Assembly: GCF_000688655.1 (NCBI RefSeq)
Contig: NZ_JIBO01000004.1
Coordinates: forward strand, 375,017 to 380,689
Source: Lonsdalea quercina subsp. quercina
GTDB lineage: Bacteria > Pseudomonadota > Gammaproteobacteria > Enterobacterales > Enterobacteriaceae
Length of the DNA: 5,673 bases
Reading direction: 5' to 3'
Both the position numbers and the translations under genes were made by a program. How positions within the stretch are numbered: the first letter of the stretch is position 1; each line of letters begins with the position of its first letter. Positions 1-5,230 of the stretch are shown piece by piece. The notes below the pieces were generated by a model. It was not told the origin of the DNA, made no database searches, and saw nothing but the letters and a program-made list of their open reading frames with translations.

Positions 1-419
1 GGGTGATCCCCGTTTGTTCACCCAGTCTATTAACGCAATACACACGTTCCTCAAGGGTGGGGATTGATCTGCTGGGTTATAAATCACCCGAAGACAAGCT
101 GATGTTGTGGAACGAAAAAGTCCCCGCCGATATTTATCTTACGCCCTTAAACCGTCAGGATTTCAACTCGATGGATTTGGCGATCAGCGCTGCGCTCCAA
201 GGGCTAGGTATGGCCATTGTTGATGTTAATATGGTGAAAAAAGAACTCGAGAACGGTACGTTGGTCCTGCCATTCAAATATGCAATAAAAACGGGGTATG
301 GATACCACTTCTCCTGGCTAAGAAATAATCTGCAATGTGAGAAGTTAATTGCTCTCAATCGCTTCCTAAAACAGGAAATATTGGAGGAGCGTTTAGCATT
401 CATTCAATATATTGATTGA
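1..419 (+). CDS. LysR-family transcriptional regulator, C-terminal part (partial, cut by left edge)
   Basis: This is the effector-binding half of a LysR-type DNA-binding regulator. The frame is open to the left edge, so the GTG at 3 is probably internal; about 139 residues are visible of a protein that is usually near 300, and the N-terminal helix-turn-helix lies outside. The visible part begins with IPVCSPSLL, the usual strand and turn of the second subdomain in GcvA/AmpR-like members. It continues with MDLAISAALQGLGMAIVD and then ELENGTLVLPF, which match the conserved 'A-GQG-A' and 'L-G-LV-PF' stretches of that group. The C-terminus (LNRFLKQEIL...) is the usual final helix. It converges on the minus-strand sugar operon, so it does not share a promoter with it, and control of that operon by this regulator is not shown. 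A DsdC- or GcvA-like effector cannot be told from this fragment. The family call is firm; the specificity is unknown. Confidence 0.9.
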   Translation, partial: VIPVCSPSLLTQYTRSSRVGIDLLGYKSPEDKLMLWNEKVPADIYLTPLNRQDFNSMDLAISAALQGLGMAIVDVNMVKKELENGTLVLPFKYAIKTGYGYHFSWLRNNLQCEKLIALNRFLKQEILEERLAFIQYID

Positions 420-545
420 TAGGCGTGGATATCGACGCTGTCATCAGCGTATTAACCCTATTGTCAGCTACCTCTTCTGACCGACGGTGACGACGTTCTG
501 TCCAGTGAGGAAATGACGTGCTTATCTTGGGGAGTGCGATTTTCG
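420..545. other. Convergent intergenic spacer
   Basis: These 126 bases lie between the stop codons of the LysR gene (+) and the HAD phosphatase gene (-). I see no open frame of note and no classical terminator with a T-run on either strand. The only clear symmetry is the short perfect hairpin at 435-450. A weaker 5-base inverted repeat (463-467 with 477-481) follows it. Confidence 0.6.
435..450. terminator. Short perfect inverted repeat, possible weak bidirectional terminator
   Basis: ACGCTG-TCAT-CAGCGT forms a 6-base-pair stem with a 4-base loop, 15 bases after the LysR stop codon. Its position between convergent genes suits a terminator, but neither strand has a proper run of T after it: the plus strand continues ATTAACCCTATT. 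Seen: the symmetry. Inferred: termination, with low certainty. Confidence 0.25.
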
Positions 546-1253
546 TCATCGATGGCGGCTTGGGCTTTCCATCGAGCGATGCTCGAAACGGCGTATCTCC
601 CCGATAAGTTGCGGCATGGCTTCAATTACGCGATCGGCGCCTGCGTCAATCAGCCGTGTACGGTGGCTGGGCGTGGTATGCGCGCCGCCGGTAAATCCCA
701 CGACAAACATTCCCGCACTTTTCGCCGCCGCGACGCCATGAACGGAATCCTCGATGACAATCGTCTGTTTCGGCGCGGTATTCATGACCTGAGCCGCATG
801 CAGAAAAATGTCGGGACGGGGTTTGCCGCGGCCTGGACCGAGATCGACCGCGGAAAAGATATACGGCGCGAACAAGGACTTCAAACCCACCCGCGTCAGC
901 ATGTAATCCAGCTGTTCCGCGCTGGAATTGGAGCCGATACACCGACGGAGGGGAATTTGGGACAAGGTCTCCCGCACGCCGGCGATACTGACCAGCCTGT
1001 CGGCGAACGCGGCCATCAGCTGCGGATAAAACGCCTGACGTATGTGGGGCGGGATCGTGACCCCCTTGTGAACGCGGATCTGGTCGAGCAGCTCATCCCA
1101 GGTGAGTCCGCTGTAGCGATGCGTGAACTCATCAAGCCCGATATTGACCCTATGCTGATTCAGCAAGGACACCGTCAGCTCGATACCGATGATCTCCGAG
1201 TCGACCAACACGCCGTCACAGTCGAAAATAATTAAATCCACTCTGTCCGTCAT
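546..1253 (-). CDS. HAD-superfamily sugar-phosphate phosphatase (YieH/beta-phosphoglucomutase-like)
   Basis: This 235-residue protein is a haloacid dehalogenase-type hydrolase of the subfamily with a helical cap (C1), expected to be cytosolic and Mg-dependent. Motif I is DCDGVLVDSE (nucleophile Asp11, acid/base Asp13). The cap covers roughly residues 20-90. Motif II is the GSNSS around Ser108, motif III the GKPRPD with Lys144, and motif IV the IEDSVHG with Glu168-Asp169, so all catalytic positions are present. The pattern and length fit the E. coli YieH (6-phosphogluconate phosphatase) and beta-phosphoglucomutase-like group, which mostly dephosphorylates small phosphosugars; a mutase role cannot be excluded. 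The start is supported by AGGA at 1261-1264, seven bases upstream. It is the last gene of the minus-strand series, 69 bases after the aldolase and behind a stem-loop. Its likely job (inference) is to remove phosphate from an intermediate or a dead-end sugar phosphate of this pathway. The exact substrate is unknown. Confidence 0.88.
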   Translation of the reverse strand: MTDRVDLIIFDCDGVLVDSEIIGIELTVSLLNQHRVNIGLDEFTHRYSGLTWDELLDQIRVHKGVTIPPHIRQAFYPQLMAAFADRLVSIAGVRETLSQIPLRRCIGSNSSAEQLDYMLTRVGLKSLFAPYIFSAVDLGPGRGKPRPDIFLHAAQVMNTAPKQTIVIEDSVHGVAAAKSAGMFVVGFTGGAHTTPSHRTRLIDAGADRVIEAMPQLIGEIRRFEHRSMESPSRHR

Positions 1254-1272
1254 CTCATTTTCCTGTCAGCAG

Positions 1273-1307
1273 GGCTGGCCGAGCGCCGTTGCCTGCGCTG
1301 GCCAGCC
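1273..1307 (-). other. Strong stem-loop between aldolase and HAD genes
   Basis: Positions 1273-1285 (GGCTGGCCGAGCG) pair with 1296-1307 (CGCTGGCCAGCC) as a 12-base-pair GC-rich stem with one bulged base and a loop of about 10 bases. In the operon's transcript it lies after the aldolase stop and ends just 8 bases before the AGGA of the HAD gene. No U-run follows it, so it does not look like an intrinsic terminator. It could be an RNA-processing or 3'-end stabilising element that sets different levels for the two genes, or a REP-like element. Structure is seen; function is inferred. Confidence 0.6.
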
Positions 1308-1322
1308 TGGTTAAATCGGAGA

Positions 1323-2234
1323 TTAAGCGCTGATGCGTTGTTGGCGATATTTCACCAGCAGCCGCTGGATGTCCCGTAAACGGGGCACGGCGAGGGTGGT
1401 CAATTTTTCGCGTGTGACGCTGCGGTCAAGAGAGATGCAGTCTTTCCACAGTGAACGGCCTGCGATCACGCCGGACGCGCCGTTTCGAAGCGCGACGTCA
1501 ACCTGTTGCAGGAAGGTTTCGTGGTCGACGCCGGCGGACAAGACTGCCCACGGAACGTCTCCGCAGGTTTCCGTGACGGCGGCGCAGGCTGCTTCCGAGC
1601 CGGGGTACGGGATCTTCAGCACTTTAGAGCCGCAGTCGATGCAGGCGCGGCAGCCTTCCAGGATCAGCTGGGGAATTTTACGCTGGTAGTCTTCTTTGCT
1701 TTCATTTTCCAGCGGATAGGTCAGGAACTCGACGACCAAGAACAGATCTTCTCGGGCGAAATCGGCAATGACGTTGCGCAGCGTCGCCAGATTGGCGGTA
1801 TTGGCCTCCGGCGTATCCATGCGCAGGTAGATCATGATTTTGCCGCCGGTCGCCCCCAGTTCACGCACTTTGCGGGCGGTGATGCCTTCGACCATTTTTG
1901 AGATGCGGTAGCCTTCGGGCGAGGTGTCCCAACCGGAGGCATCCAGGCCGACGAGCAGGCCGGTATTGCGTGGTACCACGCCTTCATCAATGATGCCGGG
2001 GACGGCGCAGAGCGGATCGACCAGCACGCAGCCCGCCTCCGACGCCAGATATTGCGTAATATCGTATTTGGTTTTCCCCAGCGTCTCGTTACTGATTTTC
2101 GCCTGTTCTTCCGGCGTATCGGCCAATAGGGTTCTCATTCCGCCGCGCTGATCGCAGGCGACCACCATCATAGCGCCGGTATTGTCGCAAATCATTTGAT
2201 AGCCACGACGTTCTGCTGTTGTCATTTTGTTCAT
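1323..2234 (-). CDS. Class I (Schiff-base) aldolase of the LacD/YihT family
   Basis: This 303-residue protein belongs to the DeoC/LacD TIM-barrel aldolases, which include tagatose-1,6-bisphosphate aldolase (LacD, about 326 residues) and sulfofructose-phosphate aldolase (YihT, about 292). Visible landmarks are the first-strand VVACDQRGGMR (Asp28, Arg30), VLVDPLCAVPG near 70-80, GGKIMIYLRMD with Lys132, VVEFLTYPL near 167-175, and VLKIPYPG, where Lys207 is the expected Schiff-base lysine. The phosphate-binding end is GASGVIAGRSLWKD (252-265). It would cleave a ketose 1,6-bisphosphate or similar phosphosugar into dihydroxyacetone phosphate and an aldehyde; the stereochemistry of the substrate cannot be read. 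The start at 2234 overlaps the kinase stop by 4 bases (ATGA) and has GAGGAA (2242-2247) seven bases upstream. Met4 is a less likely alternative start. The PfkA-like kinase further up the operon is the natural source of its bisphosphate substrate (inference). Confidence 0.9.
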   Translation of the reverse strand: MNKMTTAERRGYQMICDNTGAMMVVACDQRGGMRTLLADTPEEQAKISNETLGKTKYDITQYLASEAGCVLVDPLCAVPGIIDEGVVPRNTGLLVGLDASGWDTSPEGYRISKMVEGITARKVRELGATGGKIMIYLRMDTPEANTANLATLRNVIADFAREDLFLVVEFLTYPLENESKEDYQRKIPQLILEGCRACIDCGSKVLKIPYPGSEAACAAVTETCGDVPWAVLSAGVDHETFLQQVDVALRNGASGVIAGRSLWKDCISLDRSVTREKLTTLAVPRLRDIQRLLVKYRQQRISA

Positions 2235-2809
2235 CGGTTAATTCCTCGTACAGGAGATAAGATGTAGGGTTCTGAATGATTAAGGTGCTGAGCGACCCAT
2301 GAAATAAGGCGTTCTGTCTCGATCTCCTTATCCTGAATCACGGTGTAAACCGGGCCTAACGCCATGGGCTGCGCCTTTTCCGCTAATGCGACTAATTCGG
2401 GGATATACTCTTCGCCGGGATGTCCTTTCACCCGGCAGTGGCAGCGCTGGGAATAACGCTCCGCCACCCGCTCGGGCGAAATCTGATTCCATATTTCAAT
2501 CACGGTTTCGCAGTCGCATTGCGACAGGTAATTGGCTAAGACTGATTTATGCCGAAATCCAAACCAGGCATCTAAAATAAATACCGTGTTCGACGGCGAA
2601 CTTTTTACAATGTTGAACATAGCCGCATAAGCGGAATAGCCCAGTTGGCGATTCAATGGCCTGTCAATAATATCGGCGAACTGCGCCATAAAAGGCTCTT
2701 TAATTTCGTCGATGCTCAAGACAGGTAAATTGAAAAAGTCGGCAATCTGTCCGGCAACGTAACTTTTTCCTGATGCCGGTATTCCATTAACCAAAATCAG
2801 TTTTTTCAT
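2231..2809 (-). CDS. Small P-loop kinase-like ATPase (AAA_33 / predicted kinase type)
   Basis: This is a 192-residue single-domain P-loop protein. The Walker A motif GIPASGKS lies at residues 9-16 right after the first strand. SIDEIKEP (about 32-39) has the acidic residue (Asp34) typical of the substrate-binding strand of small-molecule kinases, and VFILD (76-80) is a Walker B-like strand. An Arg/His-rich stretch, ERYSQRCHCRVKGHPG (117-132), resembles the LID that closes over ATP. The architecture matches the 'predicted kinase' AAA_33 group related to gluconate kinase and chloramphenicol phosphotransferase, so ATP-dependent phosphorylation of a small molecule is likely but the acceptor is unknown. 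Both ends overlap neighbours by 4 bases (ATGA with IIA upstream and aldolase downstream). Its own Shine-Dalgarno is weak (GGA only), so it probably relies on translational coupling. Its place inside a PTS/aldolase operon argues for a sugar or sugar-derivative substrate (inference). Confidence 0.8.
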   Translation of the reverse strand: MKKLILVNGIPASGKSYVAGQIADFFNLPVLSIDEIKEPFMAQFADIIDRPLNRQLGYSAYAAMFNIVKSSPSNTVFILDAWFGFRHKSVLANYLSQCDCETVIEIWNQISPERVAERYSQRCHCRVKGHPGEEYIPELVALAEKAQPMALGPVYTVIQDKEIETERLISWVAQHLNHSEPYILSPVRGINR

Positions 2810-3243
2810 AATAATCCAAGTATTTCATCAACGGTGGCGGCGTGTCTTATTCGACTTAACGTGTCCTCGTGATCCAGAAGGCCAACAATGGAAGCAATGC
2901 CTTCCGTAATATGAGAGTCCCCGTTAACGCCGCCAAACATCACAATAATATCGACGGGTTCACTGCCGTTAATTGAGATGGGCGTTGCGAGTGTCACCAT
3001 ACTGAAACAGTCTTTGATGACCCCGCATTCCGGTCGGGCATGAGGAATGGCGATACCTTCATCAAAAACATAATAGGGGCCATATTCCAATGTGTTATCA
3101 ATTACGGCTTTCGGATAGTCAGCGGTGACAAAACCACCTTTAATTAATGGTCTTGCCGCTTTTTCGATAATTTCCTGCCAGGCGTTAACGCTGACTCTGA
3201 CCTGAATAAACGAATTTTGAGCAAGAAATGATTTAATCGTCAT
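2806..3243 (-). CDS. PTS EIIA component, fructose/mannitol-type fold (UlaC-like)
   Basis: This 145-residue soluble protein carries phosphate from HPr to the IIB subunit. The fold is the PTS_EIIA type 2 domain (PF00359 family). The core IAIPHARPE contains the phospho-acceptor His68, preceded by EYGPYYVFDEG, a stretch typical of UlaC/SgcA-like proteins. DIIVMFGGVNGDSHITEGIASIVGLL (about 97-123) is the usual second half of the domain. UlaC of E. coli is about 154 residues, so this is full length. The start has GAGG at 3248-3251, and the stop codon of the preceding 92-residue gene (TGA, 3250-3252) falls inside that Shine-Dalgarno. The stop overlaps the kinase start by 4 bases. The complete set IIB-IIC-IIA is present as separate polypeptides, so the transporter should be functional. 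Confidence 0.92.
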   Translation of the reverse strand: MTIKSFLAQNSFIQVRVSVNAWQEIIEKAARPLIKGGFVTADYPKAVIDNTLEYGPYYVFDEGIAIPHARPECGVIKDCFSMVTLATPISINGSEPVDIIVMFGGVNGDSHITEGIASIVGLLDHEDTLSRIRHAATVDEILGLL

Positions 3244-3249
3244 ATCGCC

Positions 3250-3528
3250 TCATATATTTTTGCGGATGGTGTTTCTTAACTCATCCATTCTCAGGAAAAT
3301 ATCGTCAACCTGATGTCGATACGGCTTAGCGGCTGAGAATACTTTTACCGCCTGGGTATATTTCACCATCAGCCGTTTTTGAATCGTGGTATCCGCCGGG
3401 TTTTTCTTGAGTCCGGATTCCAGCTGCATGATTTCCGAGTGAAGCGTTTCCGCCTCTTCGCTGTTTTCATTTTCCGGCTTCCCTGGCGTCTTTTCTAATT
3501 GAAAGAGATGCTTTAATTTCGCGAACAT
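3250..3528 (-). CDS. Conserved-looking small helical protein of unknown function in PTS operon
   Basis: I do not recognise this 92-residue protein. It starts with MFAKLKHLFQLEK, a short basic and amphipathic helix that could lie on a membrane surface. A charged low-complexity linker rich in Glu and Asn follows (about 14-28). The rest is predicted helical: SEIMQLESGLKKNP (31-44), then TTIQKRLMVKYTQAVKVFSAAKPY (47-70) and VDDIFLRMDELRNTIRKN (74-91), a layout like a helical hairpin or a TPR-like unit. No cysteine, signal peptide or transmembrane segment is present. A real gene is supported by a strong AGGAGG (3533-3538) just upstream of ATG, placement between IIC and IIA, and a stop codon inside the IIA Shine-Dalgarno. 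It may be an accessory of the transporter or of the downstream enzymes (inference). A shadow frame is unlikely because the reverse strand shows no competing gene here. Confidence 0.75.
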   Translation of the reverse strand: MFAKLKHLFQLEKTPGKPENENSEEAETLHSEIMQLESGLKKNPADTTIQKRLMVKYTQAVKVFSAAKPYRHQVDDIFLRMDELRNTIRKNI

Positions 3529-3532
3529 ATTT

Positions 3533-3538
3533 CCTCCT
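3533..3538 (-). promoter_or_regulatory. Strong Shine-Dalgarno of the 92-residue protein
   Basis: AGGAGG within TGAGGAGGAAAT directly before the ATG at 3528-3526 is the most complete Shine-Dalgarno in the operon. It settles the start and suggests that this small protein is made at a good level. The 46-base gap to the IIC stop means it initiates independently rather than by overlap. Confidence 0.75.
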
Positions 3539-3574
3539 CACGTCGTGATGGAATAACCCGCGCGTTCTGCCGCC

Positions 3575-4912
3575 TTATTTGCCCAATTTTCTATTCGCTA
3601 GCCAGACAATCAGGATGACGAAGGCGATGAAACCGATGACGAACGGCCAGTCATGCTGGAAGGTATGGCCAAGGACCAGACCGGTACTGATGACGTCTGA
3701 GTCGCTGAACGTCACGCCTTTGAAGCCGAAGGTTTCTAGCAGCGGCACCAATATCGCGGGCAGAAAGGTAATGAACAGGCCGTGAACCACGCCGCCGATG
3801 ATGGCGCCTTTTCTGCCGCCCATTGCGTTGCCGAAGACCCCGGCGGCACCGCCCGCGAAGAAGTTGGTCAGCAGGCCCGGCAGGATCATGGCCAGCCCGA
3901 ACAGCGGGAAGACCAGCATTCCGATAATCGATCCGACGGTGGTGGCCAAAAAGCCGACGATGACGGCATTCGGGGCGTACGGGAACAGCACCGGACAGTC
4001 GAGCGCGGGTTTGGCGTTAGGCACCAGCCGCATGGCGATGCCGCGGAAGGCGGGCACCAGCTCATTCAGCAGCAGGCGGACGCCGCTATAGAGTACGAAG
4101 ACCCCGGCGACGAACTGCATGGACTGCATAAACGCATACATGATGTAGTTGGTTTCGCCCGCGAACTGCGCGATGTACGCCGACCCGGCAAAGATGGCCG
4201 GAATGAGGTACATCGGCACCATGATGACCGCCATCGACAGGTAGGTGTCTTGCAGAAATTTGAAGTTATCGGGCAGTTCCAGATCTTCGGTAGAGCGCGA
4301 GTTTTTGCCGATTGCTCGCGCTACCGCGGCCTGAACGAGGTAGCCGATGGTACAGAAATGACCGAGCGCTACATCGTCTGAGTCCGTGATTTTCCGGACG
4401 ATAGGTTGGGCGATGGCCGGCATCAGCACCGCCATCACGCCGCCGAAGATCCCGCCGGTCAAAATCAACGTCGCGCCCGTCAGCCCCGCTTTGTAGCCGA
4501 TGACGGTGCCAATGGTCGCCATCCATAGCAACGCCTGGCCGGTGAGAAAGATGTATTTGAACGGCGTGATCCGGGCGATGAGGATGTTGACGGCAAAAAT
4601 CACCAACAGCGTCAGCGCGACTTCGGAACCCAGTTCACGGTTAGCGACGCCGGCAATCGCCGCCACGTCCGTGATATACCCCTGCATGCCGAATCCGTGG
4701 GTAAAAATATCGTTAAGAAAGGTCAGGGCGGCCACAATAATATTAATCCCCGCCATCATGATGAGAAACCCTAATAAGGTTTTGAACGTTCCCTCCACGG
4801 TTTTACCGACGGATTTTTTTTGCAGAATAAGACCGATCATTGCGATTAACGCAATTAATATCGAAGCCTGGCCTAGAAAATCAGTCACAATAAAATGAAT
4901 AATAGCGTCCAC
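3575..4912 (-). CDS. PTS EIIC permease of the ascorbate/UlaA (SgaT) family
   Basis: This 445-residue inner-membrane protein forms the sugar channel of the PTS. It is close to UlaA length (465) and runs through many hydrophobic segments, for example 15-30, 45-66, 98-113, 119-139, 143-166, 225-248, 262-282, 316-345, 367-390 and 420-438. Family marks include QKKSVGKTVEGTFKTLLGF (31-49), RITPFKYIFLTGQ (113-125), LGHFCTIGYL (183-192), ALDCPVLFPYAPNAVIVGF (303-321) and GAAGVFGNAMGGRKGAIIGG (355-374). The start is GTG at 4912-4910, with GAGG (4919-4922) six bases upstream; no in-frame ATG gives a better start. It follows IIB by 15 bases. The gene is visibly GC-rich: the 60 bases from 4021 contain 42 G or C. 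The transported sugar cannot be read; family members are best known for L-ascorbate, but the downstream enzymes do not fit ascorbate. Confidence 0.92.
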   Translation of the reverse strand: MDAIIHFIVTDFLGQASILIALIAMIGLILQKKSVGKTVEGTFKTLLGFLIMMAGINIIVAALTFLNDIFTHGFGMQGYITDVAAIAGVANRELGSEVALTLLVIFAVNILIARITPFKYIFLTGQALLWMATIGTVIGYKAGLTGATLILTGGIFGGVMAVLMPAIAQPIVRKITDSDDVALGHFCTIGYLVQAAVARAIGKNSRSTEDLELPDNFKFLQDTYLSMAVIMVPMYLIPAIFAGSAYIAQFAGETNYIMYAFMQSMQFVAGVFVLYSGVRLLLNELVPAFRGIAMRLVPNAKPALDCPVLFPYAPNAVIVGFLATTVGSIIGMLVFPLFGLAMILPGLLTNFFAGGAAGVFGNAMGGRKGAIIGGVVHGLFITFLPAILVPLLETFGFKGVTFSDSDVISTGLVLGHTFQHDWPFVIGFIAFVILIVWLANRKLGK

Positions 4913-4917
4913 GGGTT

Positions 4918-4922
4918 ACCTC
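4918..4922 (-). promoter_or_regulatory. Shine-Dalgarno that fixes the GTG start of IIC
   Basis: GAGGT lies five bases before the GTG at 4912-4910. The only nearby ATG (4924-4922) overlaps this site and is followed by AGG and TAA, so it cannot start the IIC gene. The GTG is therefore the likely start. Confidence 0.6.
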
Positions 4923-4927
4923 ATTTT

Positions 4928-5218
4928 TTAGATGGATTTCAGATATGCGAGGATTTTTTCTTCAATTTCTTTTTTGTCGGTGAGTTTATTCAAGATGATG
5001 ACTTTTTTCTTATCCTCTTCGCTGGCATCCGACGTTAGAATGTCAGCGAACATTTTTTGGGTAAGAATAATGTCGTATTGATAGGATGACGCTTCCGATA
5101 CTGTTGTGTGATCGATATTCGCATCAATGGCGAGTTTTTGTAATACAGACTTGGCGCTCATTTCAATAGCAAAACTTGAACCGAGACCGCAGCCACATAC
5201 GCAGAGTACATTAAGCAT
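4928..5218 (-). CDS. PTS EIIB component, lactose/ascorbate-type (UlaB-like)
   Basis: This 96-residue soluble subunit passes phosphate from IIA to the incoming sugar at IIC. The N-terminus reads MLNVLCVCGCGLGSS: a first strand followed by the P-loop-like CGxGxGSS in which Cys8 is the expected phospho-acceptor, as in UlaB. Length and motif fit the PTS_IIB superfamily (PF02302). Two further cysteines, Cys6 and Cys10, flank the active one, which is uncommon. The remaining strands are visible at YDIILTQK (48-55) and KVIILNKL (71-78), with a C-terminal helix. The start follows TGAGGTAATATT, in which the TGA is the stop of the upstream phosphofructokinase, so translation of the two is likely coupled. 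The gene is AT-rich compared with IIC. Confidence 0.9.
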   Translation of the reverse strand: MLNVLCVCGCGLGSSFAIEMSAKSVLQKLAIDANIDHTTVSEASSYQYDIILTQKMFADILTSDASEEDKKKVIILNKLTDKKEIEEKILAYLKSI

Positions 5219-5225
5219 AATATTA

Positions 5226-5230
5226 CCTCA
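5226..5230 (-). promoter_or_regulatory. Shine-Dalgarno of IIB overlapping the PFK stop codon
   Basis: On the minus strand TGAGG at 5230-5226 holds both the TGA stop of the phosphofructokinase gene (5230-5228) and the GAGG that serves the IIB start seven bases later. The same arrangement recurs at the junction of the 92-residue gene and IIA (3248-3252). It indicates one transcript and coupled translation. Confidence 0.65.

Noticed and set aside
513..1235. 240-codon open frame on the plus strand opposite the HAD phosphatase
   Set aside because: It mirrors the HAD gene, whose four catalytic motifs are intact; the plus-strand protein has no recognisable domain and is rich in Arg, His and Gly, as expected for an antisense shadow of a GC-rich gene.
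1254..1322. Rho-independent terminator after the aldolase
   Set aside because: The stem is strong, but on the transcribed strand it is followed by CTGCTGACAGG rather than a U-run, and the HAD ribosome-binding site begins 8 bases later.
1506..1901. 131-codon plus-strand frame opposite the aldolase
   Set aside because: It is an antisense shadow of a well-supported LacD-type aldolase gene and shows no domain of its own.
3782..4381. 199-codon open frame on the plus strand opposite IIC
   Set aside because: The translation is a low-complexity Gly/His/Asp/Arg-rich antisense product of a GC-rich membrane-protein gene, with no family resemblance.
4916..4924. Three-codon frame ATG-AGG-TAA between IIB and IIC, as a possible minimal leader peptide
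   Set aside because: It coincides with the IIC Shine-Dalgarno and has no Shine-Dalgarno of its own beyond an A-rich stretch; most simply it is a by-product of the TGAGGTAA ribosome-binding site.
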